Below are positions 1 to 7,024 of a stretch of 34,534 nucleotides of DNA, in pieces. The notes under the pieces are model-generated. The model worked only from the letters and a program-made list of their open reading frames with translations. It did no database searches and was not told where the DNA came from. Made by a program: the position numbers and the translations under genes. Positions within the stretch are counted from its first letter, which is position 1; every line of letters begins with the position of its first letter. The stretch is from Muribaculaceae bacterium (GTDB lineage: Bacteria > Bacteroidota > Bacteroidia > Bacteroidales > Muribaculaceae). The stretch is from positions 1 to 34,534 of the forward strand of contig JAGANS010000092.1 in NCBI GenBank assembly GCA_017624155.1. The letters are read 5' to 3'.

Positions 1-131
1 AGCTGGAGCAGTTTCTTGTATGCGGGTAGCTTGGCGTTGGGGCGTGTAAGGTCGCGGAGTACGTACCACTCTGCCCGGGTAACGGGTATATCTTCTAATC
101 CTGCATGAATAGGTATTTGGTTGGAATCCAT
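1..131 (-). CDS. UpxY/NusG-like transcription antiterminator, N-terminal fragment
   Basis: Partial gene on the minus strand, running off the left end; about 43 residues are visible from an ATG at 131. The segment AEWYVLRDLTRPNAKLPAY is the opening of the NusG N-terminal domain as found in Bacteroidales UpxY-type antiterminators (family knowledge, recognised by eye). These proteins ride on RNA polymerase and let it read through long capsular or exopolysaccharide operons, and their gene is normally the first of such an operon. The adjoining invertible promoter (236-429) is the arrangement known from Bacteroides capsule loci and strengthens the call. The rest of the gene and the operon lie outside the window, so the function of the locus is inferred. 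No other ATG is seen close upstream in this frame. Confidence 0.72.
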   Translation of the reverse strand, partial: MDSNQIPIHAGLEDIPVTRAEWYVLRDLTRPNAKLPAYKKLLQ

Positions 132-209
132 GCAGTTATTGTCAGACGCTTCAAATGTTGCGAACCTTACAGAGTTACTGAAATCCACTTCGGTCAATCA
201 AGGCTCGTG

Positions 210-240
210 GCCTGTAATCTTCTTATTGTGCCTGTAATCT
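210..240. repeat. Direct repeat GCCTGTAATCT, two copies 20 bp apart
   Basis: GCCTGTAATCT occurs at 210-220 and again at 230-240. The second copy runs into the left inverted repeat of the invertible segment. Two turns of helix between the copies would place them on the same DNA face, so they could be accessory recombinase sites or a regulator site in the leader of the antiterminator. The role is inference. Confidence 0.55.
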
Positions 241-256
241 CTTTGTAAGAGATACT
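236..256 (+). repeat. Left inverted repeat (IRL) of invertible promoter
   Basis: 21-bp sequence whose exact reverse complement lies at 409-429. It contains a dyad, ATCTCTT-TGT-AAGAGAT (237-253), whose 3-base centre is asymmetric and so gives the site a direction. Identity stops exactly at 21 bp: the next bases on both the outer and the inner side do not match. Confidence 0.9.
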
Positions 257-390
257 AAGCCAACCTATATGCCTGATATTTAATAAATCCCATCGGGGAC
301 CGATTAAAACGGTTTCATTTATTGCCTCTCAATCGCCATTGTTCCTGTATTTTTCGGATGGCAAATACAGTGATTTTCAATTAAAATTCG

Positions 391-398
391 TACCTTTG
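391..398 (+). promoter_or_regulatory. Promoter -7 box TACCTTTG inside the invertible segment
   Basis: TACCTTTG matches TAnnTTTG exactly and equals the -7 boxes before both tRNA genes here. No good -33 TTTG is seen at the expected distance (367-370 reads acag). A weak -33 may mean an activator is needed. Confidence 0.72.
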
Positions 399-408
399 CA
401 GAGTTATA

Positions 409-429
409 AGTATCTCTTACAAAGAGATT
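409..429 (-). repeat. Right inverted repeat (IRR) of invertible promoter
   Basis: Exact reverse complement of 236-256 over all 21 bases, carrying the same dyad with an ACA centre. Recombination between the two copies would flip bases 257-408. Confidence 0.9.
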
Positions 430-440
430 GACATATATAC

Positions 441-481
441 GACGGACGCGGCGTGGATTTATGGTCCATGCCGCGTCCGTC
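441..481. other. Long GC-rich hairpin beside the switch
   Basis: 17-bp stem, arms 441-457 and 465-481, with one G-T wobble in the rightward RNA and a 7-base loop. There is no clear U-tract on either side, so it is not a standard intrinsic terminator. It lies just downstream of where the OFF-oriented promoter would start RNA (about 405), and could stop that transcript or insulate the switch from the porin gene. Confidence 0.6.
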
Positions 482-522
482 GGGTGTGTTGGCTATCGCT
501 CAGTAGTTCTGTGTCGGTTTTA

Positions 523-566
523 CCTAAAAATGAAGGCTGCGCCGTGAATGAGATTACGGCGCAGCC
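523..566 (-). terminator. Intrinsic terminator of the OmpA-like gene
   Basis: Perfect 11-bp stem (535-545 with 556-566) and 10-base loop. It is followed on the minus strand by a T-rich stretch (TTCATTTTTA), 26 bases beyond the stop codon of the leftward porin gene. Confidence 0.85.
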
Positions 567-591
567 CATGGTTATGTGTGGTAAGTGTCGA

Positions 592-1797
592 TTACTTGCC
601 TTCTTCGATTGTCACGGCACGGTCGAGGGCCACGTACTTTTCGCCGAGGTCGCAGAGGTTGCCGTTGTTGGTGGTAGCGGTGAGCTGAGAAGCAGCCACG
701 CCGTTCTTCACGAGGTTGTTGTAAACGCCGTTAACACGGTTGTGACGGAGACGGATGTTCACCTTGTCGCTGCCGGTGTAGTTGTCGGCCCAGCCGGTGA
801 GCACATAGTGCTTGTCGGTGTTGCTCTTCATAACCTCTGCGATAGCGCCGAGCACGTTGCGGTCTTCGCGGGTGAGGTTGTAGCGGCCGATAGGATAGTA
901 GATGGTGGCGAGGGGAGCTGCTTCGACTTCCTTGACTTCAACAGGACGGTTGAGGCAGTCGCGGAGCTGCTGCTCGAGGTCGGCGATGCGGGCATCGGCG
1001 GCAGCGAGGCGGGCACGGAGGGCGTCGCAGTTCTCGGCGGGAGGACATACGGGCACAACGGGGTGCTTCCATTCGCGCTGGTTGAAGAGGTATGTGAGGC
1101 CGAGGTAAGCCTGTACGTCGAGGTATGTGCAGTTCTGGCCGGCGCTATAGTCGGGTATACCGTCGATGGCCGATGCGCGGAGATCGAGCGACAGCTGAAC
1201 CTGCTTGCTTACGTTGAACGAGTTGATGAAGCCGGCACGGAATGTGAGCACCTTGTCACCGCAGTCCTTGTAGCCGTTGTCCTTGCCGTTGGTGTATTCC
1301 TTGGCCATTGTCCAGTAGCCGCCTGCACCAGCGTAGAGTACGAAGTTGTAGATACGGCCGGGCTTGTAGCCGCAGAAGAGGTTGGTGAGGTTGGCCATTA
1401 CGTCGAATGCCGGACCGATGTGGTTGTGGCGTGTCTTGTAATAGCCGTCGACGAGACCTTTGTCGAGAAGGATATCTTTGGCGTTCTTGTCGCCGAGACC
1501 CTTGTTGCTGAGGAAGTCTACGCCGATACGGGCACCCCAGACAGGAGTGAACCATTTGCCGACATATAAACCTGCATTGGGGGCGAAGCGATCCTGGAAC
1601 TTACGGTGTGCGTCGAACTTCGAGAAGTAAACGTTGACGCCACCTTCAGCAGTGATGAACCAGTTGTCTTTGAACGAATTCATCAGATAACCCTGAGAAG
1701 CGTCTTCAACATACTGGATTTCCTGTGCCTCTTGGGCGAACAGCGACGGAGCCACGAACATGGCGCAGAGGCTGGCGAGGAGTGTAATCTTCTTCAT
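592..1797 (-). CDS. OmpA-family outer membrane protein
   Basis: 401 residues. The first 21 residues (MKKITLLASLCAMFVAPSLFA, written here in two parts MKKITLLASLC and AMFVAPSLFA) form a signal peptide. Residues about 40-245 alternate as expected of an 8-strand beta-barrel. A short coiled coil follows (about 258-285, LRARLAAADARIADLEQQL), then an OmpA-like peptidoglycan-binding domain (about 297-401) with GWADNYTG and NIRLRHNRVNGVYNNL in place of the usual NxxLSxxRA helix. The protein should anchor the outer membrane to the cell wall. It stands alone, with its own terminator and a 199-bp upstream gap in which I could not identify a convincing TAnnTTTG box. The start is the ATG directly before the signal peptide. 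Confidence 0.9.
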   Translation of the reverse strand: MKKITLLASLCAMFVAPSLFAQEAQEIQYVEDASQGYLMNSFKDNWFITAEGGVNVYFSKFDAHRKFQDRFAPNAGLYVGKWFTPVWGARIGVDFLSNKGLGDKNAKDILLDKGLVDGYYKTRHNHIGPAFDVMANLTNLFCGYKPGRIYNFVLYAGAGGYWTMAKEYTNGKDNGYKDCGDKVLTFRAGFINSFNVSKQVQLSLDLRASAIDGIPDYSAGQNCTYLDVQAYLGLTYLFNQREWKHPVVPVCPPAENCDALRARLAAADARIADLEQQLRDCLNRPVEVKEVEAAPLATIYYPIGRYNLTREDRNVLGAIAEVMKSNTDKHYVLTGWADNYTGSDKVNIRLRHNRVNGVYNNLVKNGVAASQLTATTNNGNLCDLGEKYVALDRAVTIEEGK

Positions 1798-1996
1798 AGG
1801 AGTTTACAGTTAAGTTATGATTGAATGTTAATTATATTAATGTCTTATGTGCGTGTGCGTTTAGTAATGACTGAATTTTGCCTCGTAAAGAGGCCGTTTC
1901 AGGCCGCTAAGTTACGAAGTTTTCTTCATATATAAACTATAAAGGTTAAAAAAAGTTTTGTTTTTGTAAAAAATAATGACGTTTTCGGGCGTGTGT

Positions 1997-2542
1997 TCAG
2001 TCGCGTTCAGGCACTTGGAAAATGGAAAAGTTCACCGAACCGTATGTGCGGTGGTCCATAAAGCCCGGCAGGCTGCTGAAATCATGTGTGCGGTTGTGCT
2101 CGACAATAACGATGGTGCCGGGCGCCACCGCTCCCGAATTAAGAATAGCTGCCGGTATGGCGGCAAATCCCGGCATGTCGTAGGGCGGGTCGGCAAACAC
2201 GATGTCGTAGGGCCGCGAGGCTGTGGCCAGGAAGCGCAGGGCATCGCCGCGTATGAGGTTCAGATTGGTCTCGCCGAGTTGTGCGGCCACTTTTTTGATA
2301 AAATTGTATTGTGTGGCGGCCTTTTCAACGGCCGTTACACTCGCCGCTTCGCGCGACAGAAATTCGATCGATATGGCGCCGGTGCCGGCAAAGAGGTCCA
2401 GGATGTGCTTGCCCTCAATGTCGGTGATGTTTTCGAGCACGTTAAATATGTTCTCGCGCGCGAAGTCGGTTGTGGGTCGCGCCGTGATATTGGTAGGCAC
2501 GTCGAATCGCCGGCGGCCGTATTTTCCTCTTATTATTCGCAT
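1997..2542 (-). CDS. rsmD: 16S rRNA (guanine(966)-N2)-methyltransferase RsmD
   Basis: 181 residues. RsmD methylates N2 of G966 in 16S rRNA during small-subunit assembly, using S-adenosylmethionine. Visible motifs: N-terminal MRIIRGKYGRRRF, the SAM-binding loop DLFAGTGAISIEFLSR (49-64), acidic E73 in AVEKA, and the catalytic DPPY at 118-121. The ATG at 2542 was chosen because this N-terminus is typical; an ATG further upstream would add 39 Arg/Pro-rich residues that are a shadow of the next gene. Its start overlaps the end of the DUF3822 gene by 10 bp, so the two are translationally coupled in a leftward operon with the nucleotidyltransferase. Confidence 0.93.
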   Translation of the reverse strand: MRIIRGKYGRRRFDVPTNITARPTTDFARENIFNVLENITDIEGKHILDLFAGTGAISIEFLSREAASVTAVEKAATQYNFIKKVAAQLGETNLNLIRGDALRFLATASRPYDIVFADPPYDMPGFAAIPAAILNSGAVAPGTIVIVEHNRTHDFSSLPGFMDHRTYGSVNFSIFQVPERD

Positions 2543-3327
2543 AATGGCATCAGTAGCAGGGGCAGGGGGGCAGACAGGGCCGTGCTGTCGCCGTGATAGA
2601 GTCCCGAGGGCAATATGGCGGGCATCACACAGGCGACGAAGGCCGACAGGCGCCGGCACAGTTCACGGCGTGCTTCGGACGGTCCGGCCACGGTTATCTG
2701 GTCGTTTTGTGCGTCGAGTCCGGCCGATGTGAACACCGACATGGCATAATATGTCTGCTCGTCGGCGGTGGCGCAGGCAAATGTCGCGGCTGCCTTGGGG
2801 CCGACGTTGTCGAGCACCAGTATCTCGGTGAGGCCGTCGGCTATCTCGATATACATGCGGGCGGTGTTGCTGCGGCGTGCCGGGCGGCTGTAATAGCGGC
2901 TCAGGATGCCGAGCACATGGCGGGGCTGCACGTCGAATGTGCGGCCGAGGAAGTTCTGCACCCCGCGGTCGACGGCATATATGATGTCGTGGCGACTGTC
3001 GAGGCTGTCGGCCATCATGGCCGGGGAGTCGTCGCAGCCGAGCAGCGACGCGGCGGCCTCGGCATCGGTGCCGGCAGGCACCACCAGACTTTTGGGCGCG
3101 CGCATGGCGATGTCGGTGGTGCGGAAGGGCAGCAGCAGCATCGGGTTTGCATAAATAGTTTCTTCAACGGCCGATGCGGCCGAAGTGGCTGCGGCATCAT
3201 AGCGCAGGCGTCCCTGCACGGCCGGTGCCTCCCCCACCACCCGGTGGGCGAGCACATCGATGGCGTCGGGACCTATCACAAGGCCAAGCCGCCACAGAGC
3301 CGGGTTGTCAATCAGATCTTTGTTCAA
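2533..3327 (-). CDS. DUF3822 family protein
   Basis: 264 residues of unknown function. DUF3822 proteins sit next to rsmD in many Bacteroidetes (family knowledge), as here. The pattern of a short N-terminal strand, a middle segment RMYIEIADGLTEILVLDN and a Gly-rich end loosely resembles an actin/ASKHA-type fold, but I see no decisive nucleotide-binding motif. No ATG lies at a sensible place. The best start is TTG at 3327-3325, whose TTGA overlaps the TGA stop of the nucleotidyltransferase, giving MNKDLIDNPALW. The open frame extends to 3420 but that part is antisense-like Arg/Pro-rich sequence inside the neighbour. Confidence 0.72.
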   Translation of the reverse strand: MNKDLIDNPALWRLGLVIGPDAIDVLAHRVVGEAPAVQGRLRYDAAATSAASAVEETIYANPMLLLPFRTTDIAMRAPKSLVVPAGTDAEAAASLLGCDDSPAMMADSLDSRHDIIYAVDRGVQNFLGRTFDVQPRHVLGILSRYYSRPARRSNTARMYIEIADGLTEILVLDNVGPKAAATFACATADEQTYYAMSVFTSAGLDAQNDQITVAGPSEARRELCRRLSAFVACVMPAILPSGLYHGDSTALSAPLPLLLMPLCE

Positions 3328-4232
3328 AACATCTGCTCGGGATAGGTGCCGTCGGCGTGCATGGCGGCCAGGCTGTCGACTACGCCCTGGCGGTCTTCGG
3401 CGTATGTGACGCCGACCCACTTGGATGTGGTGTCGAGCACCTTGACAGTGGCCTCGCCGCTGCGTACCAGGGTATCGACGGCTGTCGGGATATAATATTC
3501 GCCCTTGAGGGGATCCTTGAGATTGTCGAGAAATTTGCGGAATTCACGGTCGGAGTACTCGAAATAGTCGGGAGTGAAACCCCACATGTTCATCGACACG
3601 GGGGTGTCGGGGTCGAGATACTGCACCACACCGTTCTCGTCGGTAAACGCTATGCGGTGCTCGTGGTCAAACGCTATCGATGTACGCTCCACCACGTCGG
3701 TGAGATAGCCGTCGCTGGTGCTGCACACGCCGCGCGATACCGAGCCGTTCTCGGTCATAGTGTTGGCTACGCGGAAACCCACCATGCAGTAGTCGCCCTT
3801 GTGTCCGCGGGGGCGGCTGAGCTCGCAGGCGATCACCTCAAAGGCGTCCCGGCCATAATAGTCGTCGGCGTTGATCACCACGAATGGCTCGTTGATGGCC
3901 TCGCGGCCCATGAGCACTGCGTGGTTGGTGCCCCAGGGCTTTTTGCGCTCAGGGTCGACGCTGTAACCTTCGGGCAGTTTGTCAAGCGACTGGAATACGA
4001 CCTCTACGGGTATATGCCCTTCGTACTTAGATAGAATCTTCTTGCGGAAGTCGTCCTCAAAATCCTTGCGGATTACGAACACCACCTTGCCGAACCCTGC
4101 ACGGAGAGCGTCGAAGATCGAATAATCCATTATGGTTTCGCCGTGAGGGCCAACGCCGTCGAGCTGTTTCAGACCGCCGTAGCGGCTGCCCATTCCGGCT
4201 GCAAGTACAAATAATGTAGGTTTGACAGACAT
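3324..4232 (-). CDS. Sugar-phosphate nucleotidyltransferase family protein
   Basis: 302 residues, cytoplasmic. The N-terminal LFVLAAGMGSRYGGLKQLD is the nucleotide-binding loop of NTP-transferases (GxGxR then K). VINADDYYG (about 128-136) carries the metal-binding acidic residues. Such enzymes join a sugar 1-phosphate to an NTP to make an NDP-sugar. Length is close to the single-domain members. The substrate cannot be read from sequence. Bacteroidales relatives are often paired with an aminoglycoside-phosphotransferase-like sugar kinase; no such partner is next to it here. It is first in the leftward operon with DUF3822 and rsmD, behind a TAAATTTG box at 4288-4295. Confidence 0.82.
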   Translation of the reverse strand: MSVKPTLFVLAAGMGSRYGGLKQLDGVGPHGETIMDYSIFDALRAGFGKVVFVIRKDFEDDFRKKILSKYEGHIPVEVVFQSLDKLPEGYSVDPERKKPWGTNHAVLMGREAINEPFVVINADDYYGRDAFEVIACELSRPRGHKGDYCMVGFRVANTMTENGSVSRGVCSTSDGYLTDVVERTSIAFDHEHRIAFTDENGVVQYLDPDTPVSMNMWGFTPDYFEYSDREFRKFLDNLKDPLKGEYYIPTAVDTLVRSGEATVKVLDTTSKWVGVTYAEDRQGVVDSLAAMHADGTYPEQMF

Positions 4233-4287
4233 GGTTACAAGGGGGTATGATTATAATTCTTAGCGATTGAAATTCTGTTTGCAGCTG

Positions 4288-4295
4288 CAAATTTA
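4288..4295 (-). promoter_or_regulatory. Promoter -7 box TAAATTTG for the nucleotidyltransferase operon
   Basis: TAAATTTG on the minus strand, 55 bp before the ATG at 4232. The -33 box is poor. It lies back to back with the recQ promoter (4329-4336), so the two divergent transcripts share about 40 bp of control region. Confidence 0.55.
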
Positions 4296-4328
4296 CGAAT
4301 AAATTCCGTGATAACAGATAAAAATGAG

Positions 4329-4336
4329 TAATTTTG
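4329..4336 (+). promoter_or_regulatory. Promoter -7 box TAATTTTG of recQ
   Basis: TAATTTTG ends only 4 bases before the recQ ATG at 4341. With the usual distance from -7 box to start of RNA, the transcript would begin at or next to the start codon, suggesting a leaderless mRNA. No strong -33 box is visible. Confidence 0.55.
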
Positions 4337-4340
4337 CACT

Positions 4341-6467
4341 ATGGAAACATCCGATCTGCGCCGGCAGGCGCTCACGCTTCTCAAGAAATTTTATGGTTAC
4401 GACAGCTTCCGGCCGGGGCAATACGAGGTCATCGAGGCCCTTGCCGGCGGTCGCGACACCGTTGTGCTCATGCCGACGGGCGGCGGCAAATCGCTGTGTT
4501 ATCAGCTGCCTGCGCTTCTCATGCCGGGTTGCGCCGTAGTGGTGTCGCCGCTGATAGCCCTGATGGAGGATCAGACAGCCGCCCTTGTCGCCAACGGCAT
4601 CCCGGCCGCAGCCATACATTCGGGTCGCGACGAAGCCGACAACCGCAATGCTGTCGATGCCGCGATTCAGGGCAAGATAAAGCTGCTCTACGTTTCGCCC
4701 GAGCGTCTGCTCTCCGACCTCGACCTGTGGGTCGGCCGTCTGCCGATAAGCCTGTTTGCCGTCGACGAGGCACACTGCATATCGCAGTGGGGCCACGACT
4801 TCCGCCCTGTGTACACACAGCTCGCCGTGCTCAAGCAGCGTTTCCCTCAAGTGCCGGTGATGGCGCTTACGGCGACTGCCGACCGCCTCACTCGCGACGA
4901 CATCACAGCCCAGCTCGGCATGCGTGATCCCCTGCGGTGGACAAGCTCGTTCAACCGTCCCAATCTGTCAATACGTGTGGTGCAGGGCGCTACAAAAAAA
5001 CAACGCGTCGATACGGTGCGCGCGCTCGTGCGCAAATACCCCAACGATTCGGGCATAGTATATACGCTGTCGCGCAAAGGCGCCGAGGAGATGTCCGACG
5101 CCCTGAGCCTGCTCGGTATCCGCACCACAGTCTATCATGCCGGCATGGACTCAGCCGCCCGCGCCCGCGCCCAGCGGAGCTTCACCAACGGCGACGTACA
5201 GGCTGTGTGCGCCACGGTGGCCTTCGGCATGGGCATCGACAAGAGCAATATACGCTGGGTGGTGCATAACAATCTGCCCGGCAATATCGAGAGCTATTAT
5301 CAGGAAATAGACCGTGCCGGCCGCGACGGTCTCCCGGCCGAAACCGTGCTGTTCTACTCCTATCAGGATGTGATAATGCGGCGTAATTTTATTGAAGAAT
5401 CGGGTCGGCCGCTCGTGGCCACCGAGAAACTCGAGCAGATGCAGCGCTTCGCCGAGTCGGATATCTGCCGCCGGCGCATACTCCTGAGCTATTTCGGCGA
5501 AGTGATGGATCACGACTGCGGCAACTGTGATGTGTGCCTCGACCCGCCGTCGCGCTTCGACGGCACGGTCCTCGCCCAGAAGGCCGGGAGCGCTATAATC
5601 CGCACCGGCCAACAGGTCGGTATCATGACACTGACCGACATATTGCGCGGCTCGGCCCGCGCCGAGATCCGTCAGAAAGGTTTTGACCATATCAAGACCT
5701 ATGGCGCCGGCCGCGACATCAGTACCGCCGAGTGGAACGCATACATCGCCCAGATGATACAGCTCGGCCTGTTTGAGGTGGCATACGAGGAGTCCAACCA
5801 CCTGCGTGTCACACCATACGGCATGCGTGCGATCAGGGGCGAGGTTAAGGTCGAGCTATCGACATTCAGCCCTTATGCCAAGGGTGCCGTGAAGGCAAAA
5901 AAGAAGCCGCAGCCAGTCAATATCAACCCCGTCGAGCAGCTGTTTGAGCAGCTCAAGACTGTGCGTAAACAGCTGGCTGCTGCGACCTCGGCCCCGGCAT
6001 ACGTCATATTCAGCGATGCGACCTTGCTCGATATGGCCCGCCGCCGGCCTTCCACTATGGATGAGTTCCTGCAGGTGCAGGGCGTGAGCGAGCGCAAGGC
6101 AGTTAGATTCGGCAAAAAATTCATCGGAGCGATACGCAAATTCGAGGGGCTCTCGGCCACCATGCCTCAGGGCACCACATATAAGGAGACCCTCATCCTC
6201 CACAACGCCGGTGTCCCCTTGGGCGAGATGGCGCAGATCAAGGGAGTGACCGTCGATACCATCCGTAGCCACATCGCCAGACTCATCGATGAAGATATGA
6301 TCAGTACATTCGGCAACTATATCACCCGAGCTGAGTACGAGGCTGTAACATCGGCGATTGCCGTCGGCGGTGCTGAAGCCGAGAAGGAGCTGCGCGAGCG
6401 CTATCCGCAGGCCACAATCAACCTTGCCAAGTCCATTCAGGCATATTATCAACGCAATAAAGTGTGA
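4341..6467 (+). CDS. recQ: ATP-dependent DNA helicase RecQ
   Basis: 708 residues. A 3'-to-5' helicase acting in recombination and stalled-fork repair. Superfamily 2 motifs in order: Walker A PTGGGKS with K50, DEAH at 142-145, TATAD, and motif [12 protein letters not shown]. The RQC zinc site is C376, C393, C396, C399. An HRDC domain follows at about 550-615. The C-terminal end (about 625-700) is a helix-turn-helix-like segment ([19 protein letters not shown]) present in longer Bacteroidetes RecQ proteins. The ATG at 4341 is the only reasonable start: the next in-frame Met lies just before Walker A. It overlaps no gene but is followed after 3 bp by the next one, forming an operon. Confidence 0.95.
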   Translation: METSDLRRQALTLLKKFYGYDSFRPGQYEVIEALAGGRDTVVLMPTGGGKSLCYQLPALLMPGCAVVVSPLIALMEDQTAALVANGIPAAAIHSGRDEADNRNAVDAAIQGKIKLLYVSPERLLSDLDLWVGRLPISLFAVDEAHCISQWGHDFRPVYTQLAVLKQRFPQVPVMALTATADRLTRDDITAQLGMRDPLRWTSSFNRPNLSIRVVQGATKKQRVDTVRALVRKYPNDSGIVYTLSRKGAEEMSDALSLLGIRTTVYHAGMDSAARARAQRSFTNGDVQAVCATVAFGMGIDKSNIRWVVHNNLPGNIESYYQEIDRAGRDGLPAETVLFYSYQDVIMRRNFIEESGRPLVATEKLEQMQRFAESDICRRRILLSYFGEVMDHDCGNCDVCLDPPSRFDGTVLAQKAGSAIIRTGQQVGIMTLTDILRGSARAEIRQKGFDHIKTYGAGRDISTAEWNAYIAQMIQLGLFEVAYEESNHLRVTPYGMRAIRGEVKVELSTFSPYAKGAVKAKKKPQPVNINPVEQLFEQLKTVRKQLAAATSAPAYVIFSDATLLDMARRRPSTMDEFLQVQGVSERKAVRFGKKFIGAIRKFEGLSATMPQGTTYKETLILHNAGVPLGEMAQIKGVTVDTIRSHIARLIDEDMISTFGNYITRAEYEAVTSAIAVGGAEAEKELRERYPQATINLAKSIQAYYQRNKV

Positions 6468-6470
6468 ATC

Positions 6471-6941
6471 ATGGCCGATAATTATCTTGAAAAGAGGATG
6501 GATGACTACCGCCGCGGCAACTCCGCCCCGCATCATTCCGGGCGGCGCGGACTATTGTTCCCTGCTATGGCCGTATTTGTGTATCCGGCCGATGCGCCCG
6601 GCGGCGATGTGATGTTGCGTACGCTGGCGCAGGCCGGCTACAAGGTTAGTTTTGGCGTATCCGATCAGGCAAACGGCAGCCGCCTGGCCGTCAGCACCGG
6701 AGGCCGCTATTATCCGCTTAAGCCCGAGGCTGTCGCTGCTGATCTTGCCCGTCGGGGCGAGGCCGTGGCAGCCCTGGTGATGCTGGGTTGTGACTGCCGC
6801 GACACGTATGCCGCCCTTGCTCCCGCACGCAGCATCGCGGTAGGTGTGTCGCAGCCCGGCTGCGTCTCAGTCACCGGCCAGACACCCCTCGGAGCAGCCA
6901 TCCTTACCGTCGCCCTCGCCCATCCCGAGGTACATCTGTAA
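6471..6941 (+). CDS. Uncharacterised protein, Rossmann-like (SDR-related?)
   Basis: 156 residues, function unknown. It begins MADNYLEKRMDDYR, a start I associate with a poorly characterised Bacteroidales family annotated as short-chain-dehydrogenase-like. Then comes a Rossmann-like pattern: strand MAVFVYP, helix VMLRTLAQAGYKVSFG, strand RLAVSTGGRYYPL, and further helix/strand pairs. No clear NAD-binding GxxxGxG and no catalytic YxxxK is seen, so it is unlikely to be a working dehydrogenase as it stands. It starts 3 bp after the recQ stop and must be co-transcribed with it. No terminator follows clearly; the MFS promoter begins 18 bp downstream. Confidence 0.55.
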   Translation: MADNYLEKRMDDYRRGNSAPHHSGRRGLLFPAMAVFVYPADAPGGDVMLRTLAQAGYKVSFGVSDQANGSRLAVSTGGRYYPLKPEAVAADLARRGEAVAALVMLGCDCRDTYAALAPARSIAVGVSQPGCVSVTGQTPLGAAILTVALAHPEVHL

Positions 6942-6959
6942 AAAACCTGTCGGTATTGA

Positions 6960-6989
6960 TTTGTGTTTAAGTGTAAATGCGTAAATTTG
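6960..6989 (+). promoter_or_regulatory. Promoter of the MFS transporter gene
   Basis: TTTG at 6960-6963 and TAAATTTG at 6982-6989, 18 bp apart. It ends 35 bp before the ATG at 7025. The -7 box lies inside the 5' part of a longer open frame (from 6977), which argues that the longer frame is not the real start. Confidence 0.7.
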
Positions 6990-7024
6990 CACCCGATTTT
7001 TACATATCAGCACTTATTATATCA

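Larger units (their letters stand above)
236..429. promoter_or_regulatory. Invertible promoter segment (phase switch), OFF orientation
   Basis: A 194-bp segment bounded by perfect 21-bp inverted repeats and containing a consensus Bacteroidetes -7 box at 391-398. It lies 104 bp from the start codon of a UpxY-like antiterminator gene. In Bacteroides, promoters of capsular polysaccharide operons are inverted between such repeats by site-specific recombinases, giving ON/OFF phase variation. Here the promoter reads rightwards, away from the antiterminator, so the sequenced molecule is OFF. After inversion the -7 box would sit at about 267-274 on the minus strand, giving an untranslated leader of roughly 130 bases. 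No recombinase gene is in the window. Confidence 0.85.

Noticed and set aside
484-1569. Long open frame (361 codons) on the plus strand
   Set aside because: Antisense shadow of the OmpA-like gene: Val/Ala/Glu-rich composition with no family resemblance, while the minus strand encodes a full signal peptide, barrel and OmpA domain.
1880-1910. Small dyad GGCC-TGAAAC-GGCC upstream of the OmpA-like gene
   Set aside because: A 4-bp stem is too short to claim as an operator or terminator, and no clear promoter could be placed against it.
6977-7024. Upstream start for the MFS transporter
   Set aside because: The extension overlaps the -7 box at 6982-6989, so these codons would not be in the mRNA; MKRSLLALAF at 7025 is a natural start.
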